Assembly: GCF_026262505.1 (NCBI RefSeq)
Contig: NC_067205.1
Location: forward strand, 20,333,645 to 20,397,644
Length of the DNA stretch: 64,000 nucleotides
From: Trichomonas vaginalis G3
Lineage: Eukaryota > Parabasalia > Trichomonadida > Trichomonadidae
Direction of reading: 5' to 3'
The first letter of the stretch is position 1; each line of letters begins with the position of its first letter. The translations under genes were made by a program, and so were the position numbers. The notes under the pieces were generated by a model. That model was not told the DNA's origin, searched no databases, and saw only the letters and a program-made list of their open reading frames with translations. Positions 1 through 10,100 of this stretch are shown piece after piece.

Positions 1-1
1 C

Positions 2-292
2 ACTGAAGAAGAAGAAGAAGAGGAAAAAGAAATTGTTGATGATTCTACAAAAACAGATGATCAAACACAAATATCGCCAAATGAAAAATCAAATGAAACA
101 AACACAACACCACCGGATGATGATTTGAATGAAAAAGGTGCTGGAAAAGCAATTGGAATCGCTTTTGGTTCAATTTTTGCAGTCGCTGCTGTTATTGCAG
201 CAATTGTTGTCGTCGTCATTATATTTAGAAGACGTAAGAAGTTGGTCATTCAAGTTAGTGATGAAATAGATATTTCAGACGATGATCCATAA
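2..292 (+). CDS. C-terminal end of a membrane-anchored surface protein (partial)
   Basis: This is an open frame from the window edge to a TAA, so only the last 96 residues are visible. They begin with an acidic run of about nine Glu/Lys, then a Ser/Thr/Asn/Asp-rich linker. Next comes one strong hydrophobic segment of about 24 residues (motif AIGIAFGSIFAVAAVIAAIV), then a basic stop-transfer (FRRRKK) and a short acidic cytoplasmic tail ending DISDDDP. This is the usual layout of single-pass (type I) trichomonad surface proteins such as BspA-like or beta-helix adhesins. The ectodomain lies outside the window, so the family is unknown. The stop overlaps TAAAA, compatible with the UAAA-type poly(A) signal reported in trichomonads. 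Confidence 0.7.
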   Translation, partial: TEEEEEEEKEIVDDSTKTDDQTQISPNEKSNETNTTPPDDDLNEKGAGKAIGIAFGSIFAVAAVIAAIVVVVIIFRRRKKLVIQVSDEIDISDDDP

Positions 293-823
293 AATAATTT
301 ATAAAGTTAAGTTTTTTTCTATTCTAAAATGATTAAATTCTGTTTCATAATAAGTTTTATATTAAGGATAATGAAATTGTTAATCGGTTAAGCTGATAAA
401 ATGTGTTATCAATTTGATATAAAAAATGTTGGATTAATTAATAAGTTTTATGAATCAAAATGAAATTATCATATGTGAATTTTTTAAATTTCCCAATATA
501 AAACTTTTTTGAATGAAAAAATAAATTATGAAGAATAATTTTTTGCATACTTGAGCATGTTACTATATTTACAAGCGACTTTTCTCTCTATTAAAACACA
601 TAATCCTTCTTATTTTAGAATATTTTGCAATTTTTTAAAATTTCGTTGAGCAATCTAAATTTATTCGTACCAGAATCTCAGTTTCTTCATGTAAACAATA
701 AATATATGAGTAGATCTTAATCTTTTTTGAAAAATATGGAAATTATTTTTTTGAAATTTTGTATATCAATCTAAATTTATTCATACAAACAAAAAAATAA
801 TATGTGTTTCTAATAAAAATATG
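293..823. other. Intergenic, AT-rich; one short direct repeat
   Basis: I see no coding signal here. The stretch CAATCTAAATTTATTC occurs twice, near 651-666 and 768-783, with similar A/T-rich flanks. It sits between convergent 3' ends and probably holds only two 3' UTRs. Confidence 0.5.
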
Positions 824-1951
824 TTATGCAATAAGAGGTTCAACATCACTTGAATAACTTGATTTCTTCTTATTTTGTTTTGGTGTTTCTTTGTCACAGA
901 AACAAATATAAATAGTAGAAACAAAAATAACAATAAACAATATAATTACTAACCCAAAAATAATTCCAAAAATAAGATAAATTTCGTCAGTCATGCTAGG
1001 TTCGAATTTAGATAGTGATTCATCATTGAGTTCTCCTTTATATCGATACCATGATCTTCCAACGAGAATTGCAAACGCAGGGAGATCATTTTGATTAACT
1101 CCTAAATTCTTGATGATGTTTTGGTTATTGTTGTACAAAATGTATGATAATTGCCATCTCTCAATAATATCATCTGCAATATTCTTGTATTTTTCAAATT
1201 CTGTTTCATTATTCAAAATAACTAAAACTAATTTACGATTTAGGTTGACATTCATCATTACTAGTTCGTTGCTTAAATATGGAAACACTGGATAAGAGAG
1301 TCTTGTAATGAAATTATCAAATTTAATTTGATTACATGAAATATTCATGCTATGTGTTTTAAAACCATGTCTGTAAGCTGACAATTCTGTTTTGTCATCT
1401 TTCATAAGATAAAACTTTGAATCTGTATAAACTTGTTTGATTATTGATTTCGAATAAAGTTTTGTATAATTACAAGCTTTAGAATCTGATGCTCTGAGAA
1501 TAAAACTTGTTGTTTCATTTGATGTATTAGAAAATTTGTGTGTAAATTGATTGAAATCGTTTAATTTCTTGAAATGTGCGTTAATTTTAATTGATATTAT
1601 TTTCTGTAAGGCTTCAGCCGACTGAGGTGTATTCAATATTTGTTGAACATCGTTACCCATATCATAGTATAAAAAGAATGGATAATATTGAACGCGATAT
1701 TTTTGGCAAATTGAACTAAAAGATTGGCAGTTCACTTCTGCAGCAAGTATTTCTTCACTTTCATTAACTAAATTTGTGAATTCATTCCATTTTGGTTTGG
1801 CTCGTTGACAATGAATACAATTTGGGTGGAAAAAAAGGAAAATTACTCGCTTACTTGGATTATTATCTAATATTTGTGTTATATTTTCTGTTCCCAAATT
1901 AGCGAACTTAGATAAAGAAAGCGAAAAGAATCCGAAAAATATCAATTTCAA
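824..1951 (-). CDS. Thioredoxin-fold transmembrane protein (PDI/TMX-like), start uncertain
   Basis: The 375-codon frame reads as a secretory-pathway thiol oxidoreductase. It has a hydrophobic N-terminus (LIFFGFFSLSLS), a thioredoxin domain with active-site CIHC at about residues 45-48 preceded by FLFFHPN, and a cis-proline-type YYPFFLYY at about residue 92. A second, Cys-poor region follows, then one C-terminal membrane span (GIIFGLVIILFIVIFVSTIY) and a short Lys/Ser cytoplasmic tail. The likely role is disulfide exchange in the ER, anchored like TMX proteins. The frame has no ATG at its 5' end: it opens with TTG just after an in-frame stop. An ATG about 38 nt upstream starts a peptide (MKIKLKIKLFE) in another frame that converges on the same hydrophobic run across a T5 tract. 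This suggests a one-base indel, either real or from the assembly. Confidence 0.7.
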   Translation of the reverse strand: MKLIFFGFFSLSLSKFANLGTENITQILDNNPSKRVIFLFFHPNCIHCQRAKPKWNEFTNLVNESEEILAAEVNCQSFSSICQKYRVQYYPFFLYYDMGNDVQQILNTPQSAEALQKIISIKINAHFKKLNDFNQFTHKFSNTSNETTSFILRASDSKACNYTKLYSKSIIKQVYTDSKFYLMKDDKTELSAYRHGFKTHSMNISCNQIKFDNFITRLSYPVFPYLSNELVMMNVNLNRKLVLVILNNETEFEKYKNIADDIIERWQLSYILYNNNQNIIKNLGVNQNDLPAFAILVGRSWYRYKGELNDESLSKFEPSMTDEIYLIFGIIFGLVIILFIVIFVSTIYICFCDKETPKQNKKKSSYSSDVEPLIA

Positions 1952-2376
1952 AAAGTTTGATTTTTAACTTGATTTTCATTCAAGATACAAGCATCTAAAC
2001 TATCTCAAAATTTGAGAAATATCGCCAAATGTTTGAAAGCAAACAAATCTAATGTTTCCAATTTGGGAGAGTTCGAATTACATGTTATAGTAGTCTATGA
2101 GGTAAAAATTATCATTAGAAGCCGAGATTCTGACTTATGAGTTTATCAACTTGAAAAACAAACATATAGAATAAGTATTTATTTTAATTTAGTTTTCTCT
2201 TGAAATTTTTCAAAAATTGAAAATAACAGAATATATATTATACTTCAAATAGTTGTTCTGCAAGGTCCTCATATAATTCAATTATATTGCTTAATTTTCA
2301 ATTATGCTTCACTCATGTTGCAAAAAATTGAATTAAAATTATATTGTCATCAGAGCAACATTAATTGATTTTCAAA
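1952..2376. other. Intergenic, nothing recognised
   Basis: This is AT-rich sequence between the putative start of the thioredoxin-like gene and the 3' end of a decayed beta-helix gene. It includes an ATG (about 1976-1978 on the minus strand) that could be the true start of the thioredoxin-like gene if the intervening indel is real. No other signal was seen. Confidence 0.4.
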
Positions 2377-3420
2377 TTATCTACGTCGATTGAAGATATT
2401 CATTGGGCGAAATGGAATTGAATGAAGTTCTTTATCATGAACAATTGATAATTTTCCTTCACATGAACTTAATCTAATGAAATTTAAGTCATTAGAAAAT
2501 GGATCTGTTATCATTTCTGATGCATAAACAGAATAAGAATTAGCTGAATATTTATCAACATTACATCGATATATATAAATCTGTCCTGAATATGAATAAA
2601 ATAATTTTCCTTTATAATCCTTTAGATTGTTTTGGAAAAATGAATCTAAAATATCAAGTCTTTTTATATAAACATAAACTAATCCAAAACTTGAACTTGT
2701 TTGGGAGTTGTTCATATAATTACATCTTTCAATTCTTCCATCACTTCTCTCAAACTGAGTGATTATATATTGACTTGCTTCTAAGTTCTCAAAATTACAA
2801 AATGAAACATTTGTTGTTGATTCAACATACCAATAATCAAAAGATGTTGCTGTTTTTGAAATGCAGTTAGAAATGTTTGTTTTCGAAAGTGATGAAAAAC
2901 CTTGGTATTGGTAAATCATTCCTCTATCTACAGAGCTATTTCCTCCATTAGAAATTGATCCTTGAAGGATTGTACTGTTGATTTTGCCATAGAAATAAGT
3001 AAATTGACCACTTGTTGATTTACTTTCAAATGAACAAAATTTATCAATAATAATGTTACTTTTACTAGAACTTAGTATATATACTGTACCTGGACCTTTG
3101 TTGAAAACGTTTTCGCAAAGTAAAAATGAAAAATCTGAAATAGATTCAAATTTGATGGCTCTTTCTTGTAAGTTTGTAAATGTGCATATGTATGTGAAGC
3201 ATTTCTTATCAGTTGCTGTGATTTGCTGGCATTCACCTGTAAAAACTTGAGAAGGAGGATAAATTCCTTCATAATAATTATTCCAAATACTATTAGGATC
3301 TTCTCCATGATGAAAACATCTTCTACATGTAGAATATTTTAGTGTTAATTGAGGTATTAAATTAAATTCAAGTGATATCGTTCTAATATTGATTCTAAAT
3401 ATCTGTTGTATCCTATGTTT
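2377..3420 (-). pseudogene. Beta-helix-type surface protein family, copy A (no usable start)
   Basis: The frame is open for about 347 codons, but its first ATG lies about 167 codons in (position 2919). Four other copies of the same family occur in this window. Shared blocks in order are a Tyr-rich YYxGIxPPS region, KCFTYIC, FNKGPGTVYI, IIIDKFCSFESKS, INSTILQGSISNGG, MIYQYQGFSSLSKTNISNCIS, NVSFCNFENL, GRIERCNY, LDILDS, GQIYIYRCNVDKYSA and TDPFSNDL. The short, regularly spaced beta-strand and Asn/Cys pattern resembles right-handed parallel beta-helix (Pmp/pectate-lyase-like) proteins. That is my inference; no catalytic motif is visible. There is no signal peptide and no C-terminal anchor. The copy is probably decayed at its 5' end and truncated at its 3' end. 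Confidence 0.6.
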
Positions 3421-4124
3421 TCAGAAAAAATTTATTAGACGCAATTATTAATCATTTTAGGTCTCTTTATTTCTAAGATTATGGAATGTGAAATTTTTGA
3501 AATGTCAAAAAATGCCAAATTTTACAAAATTTTAGGAATTTTGAGAAACAATTTCTATATTCATATCAAAAGAAATCACGTATTAATGGATTGCGTGGTA
3601 GTTTAATTGAATGTGTGTTTCATTGTTATAGATAAAAACTTTGAACAATGCTAATTATTTCGTTTTTTTTTTTAAATAATATAATTTTTCAAATTTTCCC
3701 CATCTTTGCGAACTTATCCTTCTCAGGCTACCTCAAACTACCTCATACTCTGCATAATACCTCAGATCTACATTATTTTATCTATCTCAGATAACTTATG
3801 ATTAAATTTTTTCTTAAATTACAGATAACACGGGATTGTTGCTCATAATGCAGCTTTCAGAAGATTCATTTTTGATTTTCTTAAAGTTGCATCAAAGACA
3901 GTCATTTACATAGTATGACTATCTTATTTTGCAATAATCACGTGTGTGTACAACAGTAACACGTGATTGTTGTTGATAATGCAACTTTGAGAAGAATCAT
4001 TTGTGAAAATTTTGAATTATAGCATGGATATTCATTTTTGTAGAAAATTTGAGTAGAACATAAAACCACATGTTATGTACATAAAAGAATGACAAAATAT
4101 TATTTAATAATACAAAACAAAATT
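3421..4124. other. Intergenic with a dispersed repeat (two copies)
   Basis: No gene was found. Two related stretches of about 43 bp, at 3828-3870 and 3959-4001, share the pattern ACACGxGATTGTTG..ATAATGCA. A shorter relative with GTGATTGTTGGTAATG lies at about 54,194-54,209. They may be remnants of one dispersed repeat family. Confidence 0.4.
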
Positions 4125-7100
4125 TTAGTAAAAAGGAAAGAAAAGTAAGTTCATAGAACTAGTAAGAGTAATAATTCCCATGAGGTTGTTGTCGTATTTC
4201 ATAGATGTAACACATGAGCCTGATGATGCTGTAAGTAATACTTTATCTGGATAGAATGCTTCAAAAATAGTAAGTGAACCAGATGAATCTGATGTGCAGA
4301 CACAGTCAACAAATGAAATTGGTGAAATCCATGAACAAATCATACTGATATCACGTAAAATACGAATAGATTTATCAACTGTGCCGTTGACTGTGATGAT
4401 GTAAAAATGTGTTGATGTAGCACACAAAATAAATCCAAATTCACTTGTAATATCAATACACTTAACAAAACCTTCGACATGGATTGTGTTGATGATGTTG
4501 CCGTCGAAAATAGAATAAATAGACAAAAAACTATCAGCGGTAGCTGTAACAACAATACCAAATTTGTCTGATGTCTTGATGAAAACAATTTCGTCGCAGA
4601 AAACATTAAATCGACGAATGAGTTTGTCTGATTTGTATACTTTGACAATGCCGTTAAGTGTGGCTGTTGTGATAGTCTTGTAATCGTGATCAATAAATTT
4701 GATGTCTTCTGTTTCTTTGATTTCGATGTTTTGATGTTTGTAATGAAAATGCAATGTGTGTGAATTGTCTAAGTAAACAAAACTAAAATATGATGATGTT
4801 AAAAATTTTGCTGATTCAACATCAAAAGTCTTGTCAATTGAAATGTGTTTGTTGACAAGATCTGATGTTAAAATACAAAGTTTGTTGTCTGTTGTCAAAA
4901 CAACAATCTTCTGAATGTTGTTTTCAAAGAAAATCTCTGATGTAACAAAATTACAATTATTACTACTATTAGTATTGTTAATATTGTTATTATTACTATT
5001 ATTATGAGAGAAAAATTGTGAAAATGATAATGATCGAAAGATTTCTAAATCTGAAAATGGTGTTGAAAATTGATCAATATTGATCTTTTCGGTAAATATC
5101 TGTGGAGGAACAATTCCTAATGTAGACATAAGTTCTTTTGCCATGTTAGTCTCGTTATCGCTGATTTTAGACCATGCATCTTCATACAAAAATGGTAAGA
5201 AAACATTGTAGCGTTCAATTGCGGATTTACCTCGTTGTGCAAAGCCAAAATTAGAATCAACCCAGTTGCAGATTTCGAGCTTCATGCCACTGGAATTCAA
5301 GACTTTTCGATTGTTGTAGACCCATTCGATATAATCATTAAATTTGTTTTCAAAGCCTTTGAATGCTTCTGGAAGTGTGAAAAACTCGGGTGTTGCTTCT
5401 CGGTCTTCGTTCGTTGTCTTGATAAGATTACAATAATTGGAAATACTTGTGAACAAGAATTCTTCATCTTCAACTTTGTTTTCATGCAAGATTTTGTTAA
5501 GACTTAAAAATGGTTCGATTCGATACAAGAAACTACCAACAAAAATGGGTGATGACATAGGAACTCCTAAATTGAATCGATCTTCACTTTTGTCTTCTAA
5601 TTGGTTCTTGAAGAATTTTTGTTTATCTGGTGTTTGTGCAATGATTGGAAGTCGGAAATCGCGTTTTGTATATTGACCATCGAAATTCATTTCAAGAATA
5701 GGGAAGAAAGGATACAACTTGTAATCTGAAAATGTACGACCTGAAAACAAATTTAATTTGAGCAAAAATTCAAATGTTGAGATTTGACTACTTTGGAACT
5801 GATGAAGAAGATCTTGTTCTTTAACAAATTCTTTGTATGGAACATTTTGGATAATACATTTCTTAGAAAACTTAAAATCTTTCAATAAATTGAAGAAAAC
5901 ACTGTTCTTATGTGGTGAAAAATCAATAAAATACCTTTTCCCTGTTTTAAGATAAATCTCAACTCCTGTTTGAATATGCATTGGAGAACGCCAAAGAATA
6001 GCTTGAACATCGCTTGGATCGATTTTAACTTTCTTTCCATCATAATATAAAATAAGTTTCTTGTCTTCAACATAAACATAAATTTCATATTCTTTAAGAA
6101 GTTTGATTCGACGACCTTGAACAAAATTAGATGGTTCTTGAAATTCTTCATGGAAATGATCATGTGAAATGATTCGTTTCATTTGACAACAATCAAAATT
6201 ATTAAGATGTTTCAATGATTTCTTCATTTCGGTTTGATCTTGAACAATGTTATTAGAAATTCGTTCATTGATTACCTTGATTTCATCATAGTATTTAAAT
6301 GATGGATCGGTCAAATGATTGAGTCGACTGTTAATTTCGTTCAAAACAAAATCAAAGTTGTCAAAAAACGAATGAATAATTGAACAAATACTTTTCAGTT
6401 TATCAAAACGTTCTGAAAGAAAGCCTTGTAAAACTAAAAACTCTCGTTCTGAAACAATCTTAAGAATCAATGATTTCTTCTCAAAGTTGCCGCGTGGATA
6501 TCGAGAAATCAACTGAATAACATGAAGAATTGGTGTGAAAAGTGGTGTTTTGTCTAACAAATCTAACAAAATGTTCAATATATATTGTTGACTGTTAGGA
6601 ATGTTTGTGTTATCTGCTAAATGTAATCGATATGAGCAATGTAATTTATTTGGAAGATAAAATGCATTTTTGATCTGATTGAAACTTGTTAATTTTTGAA
6701 ATCTGTTTGGAAGTTTACAATTCTTCCAATCGTCATGAAACTTAGAATCAAATCCAATAGATATCAATGAATCATTGTGTAATGACCGAGTCAATCGCAT
6801 AAACAATGTTGAGAAACAGAATGAAATCAAAAATGGCATAGATTTGCTATCACTTTTAAGACAATCATACAAACGCTTAGTAATTAATGCTTTGATTTTA
6901 ATAACTTGGAAGTTTGTTGTGATTCGCAAGACATCTAAATGTGAAAATATCCTTTCAGTAACTTCGGAATCGAAATCCGACAAAATCAAGTTAGATAAAA
7001 CATCTGATGATCGTGGATGCAATGTTGGATCAACTTGTAATGCAAATAAGATAAACCAAATGTACCAATGTGAATGTGATGTGATTTCTTTACAATTATC

Positions 7101-10100
7101 TTTGTTTGTTGTTAAATGTTCATATTTTTCTAAAATAGATTTTTGTGTTTCTGATGAACTTCGTAATGAAACAATCAAGATAATTGGAAATGCGGATAAT
7201 GGATTTAATTCGCCTTCGAATGAACAGATGTCTTCGTATTTGATGTCTTGAGGAATGTGGTATCCAAGCAAAATACTCTGTTTGTAAAGTTCCGATGGAT
7301 AGAAAACTTGGATAGAATATAAAAAAATGAAAATAAATTCTTTCTGGTTTTGAAGACTAACTAAATGCATCATTTGTGTGACATCAATTGGACATTTCCT
7401 GTGATAATGAAGAAGTGTTGGTAATAAACCAAGAATTCGACTTGTCAATGTTTTGTTTTCACAGAAAATTCCATGTGAAATAAACAATTCGATCAAATCA
7501 TCATTGTAAAAATTTGGTGATAATTCACTAATCAATCTATCAAAGAAGAATAAAATCATGTTCAAGTCTAATCCATTTTTAGAAATGTTTTGTTTCTTCA
7601 TTTCTATCGATTTGTCACTTGACTGTGAAATCCTTTTAGTCTTTTCATTCAACTGGAAATTATCATTTTTATTTGTCACTTTTTGTACATTATTTTCATT
7701 GTTGTTTGAATCCTTTTCATTTTGAAGATTTTCACTTTCTGTTACTTTTTCACTTAAAGATTTTTGATCAAGATCACTTTTATTATCTTGATTTTCGGAA
7801 ATTTCTATCACTTTTTCTTCTAAATTAGATTTTTCATTTTGAATTATTTTGTTTTCATCTAAAATATTTTGATGATTTGTCACTTTTTGATCTAAATTAT
7901 TATCATTTTGAGAATTTTTGTTTTCTAAAATATTTTGTTTTTCTGTCACTTTTTGATCATTTGTCACTTTTTCATTTTGAAGATTATTATTTTTATCAAA
8001 TTCTATTTCTTTCATTTCATTATACATTTCATTTGGATTCTCATAATCGTTGTTTTCTTCTTTTATTTCTTTCACTTTTGTTTTCTTTTCATCAGGTAAA
8101 AAGAAATATTTCCTGTAAACAGACAAAATCTTATTATAAAAATCAATATTCAATATTTTGTCATTTTCTCTAATTATCTCTATCAATGCAGTAGACCAAT
8201 GACTCAGCACTTTCTGTATTGTCGAAGGTGGACTTTTTGCCCATAATTCGCCATTCATCAAAATTTTGTTTACAAAAACCGCCAATTCATCATTAGTCGT
8301 AAACAAATCAATCAAATTATAAAATCTTCTATACAACTGGTAAGTCAGTATTTCTGACGGTGACTTTGCCAAATAAAATGGAATTTCGTCAATTACTGTC
8401 AAAATTTGTTTTCCAAAACAATAAAAAATGAAATCAACCAAAACACAAGAATAATCCTTTGGTGAATTCTCAAGTTTTCCAAATACAGGGACAAAAGAAA
8501 TCATTGGTATATAATTACTGAAAATATCATTAATGTTTGGCATGATTTTATGTACATTTTGTAAACCAAACAATTCTTGGATTTGAACAGATGTTTTTTG
8601 TTTTTTATCTGTTGGATTTTTTTCTTTTATATTGAAAGAAAACAAAACAGGAACATTAGGTAAAACAAAGTCCAATGAATTCAAAGCAACAGTATCTGAT
8701 TCTTCACTTGAAATAACTTTGGAATAACAATTAACAGCAGATATTTGATAAGAACAAATTAATTTTTCAGTGTCAATTTGATTAATTTCACAATTATTTC
8801 CGAAATTTATTGAAAATAAATCATCTTGATCTAAACAACTATCTATTGTTGATGACTGTGGTTTGTTCTGATTCAATCTTGCAGTAATTCGAACATTCTT
8901 TTTATCAGGAACTCTTCTAAAAACAATTGCAATGCAATTCCAATTTGAATTGTCAAGTTCCGCTATTTGTAGTTCAGCAGATTTTTCTCCTAAATTAATT
9001 TCAAAATAAACATGACTTTGTCTAATAGAAATTTCGAAAAAGTGACGTCCATCTGAATAATTTCCTCTCAAAATTGACAGTTTTTTGTTTAACGGATTTG
9101 CCAACGCTTGATCCACTTTTATCCAAAAAGAAATAGTGTTTTCTGTGAAGAAATTTTTCTTGTTCAGATTGGATACACTCCAAAAAGTCTTGTTCATGGC
9201 AATTGGATACAAAATTGAAGGTAAATTTTGGATAGTTTTGATTGTCAAGAAAAATTGACTCAAAAATTGAAAAACTAATGGGTTAAACTTACCATCTTTC
9301 GGGTTCATGATATTTAATATCCTTTGTGCAACAATTGTAGATGATTTAATCGAAATAAGTTTGTTGAACAAAGGCATAATCATGTTAATTATCTCTGATT
9401 CATCGGAAAAGTTGTCAATTTCGCATCCTCTGAAGAAGAATGAGTTTGGAAAGTTCGATACCATGTCACAAAGTATCAAATCTACCTCTCCTTTGTGGAT
9501 CATCAATAGATTATACGATGAATAATTAATAAGATCGTTTAAGAGCTTGAAAAGCTCCTTAAAATGCTTCCCACATGAATAGACAGAGAACATTAAGGTC
9601 AAAACTGACGGTTTTCGGATCAATGACAAAAAATTTTGATGAACAGATTGAGATGCTGAAAGAAAACAGAGTAATTTCTGTTTAATAGCATCAGATAACT
9701 CAGGTCCTTCCAATTGGCGTATGATTTTTGACACTTTTGTTGTAGTAATTAAATCATATTCGAAATCCAAGTGGTAAAGGAACATTTGAAGGGACAACTG
9801 CATGATTTGTGTCAAGAAGCTTTGACTTGGAAACGCTTCAGTGTATTCTATTGCGTTTTTAAGAACATTTTCGCAATATAATGCCAAAGATGTGTTTAAA
9901 GGAATAGAATCACCAACAGAAGCCAATAATCTTGAAGCCAATGATGAAGTATAAGATGTACTTGTATTATACTTTAACGTTTTCAACGCATTTGCTACGA
10001 AATCTGTTGTTTGTTCAATTTCAGAGCTGGCCACTTGAAAAACCGATCGGAGCTTCTCAAAAACTAGATCCGAAAAGTGTGGCTCGAAAAATGCTGTTAA

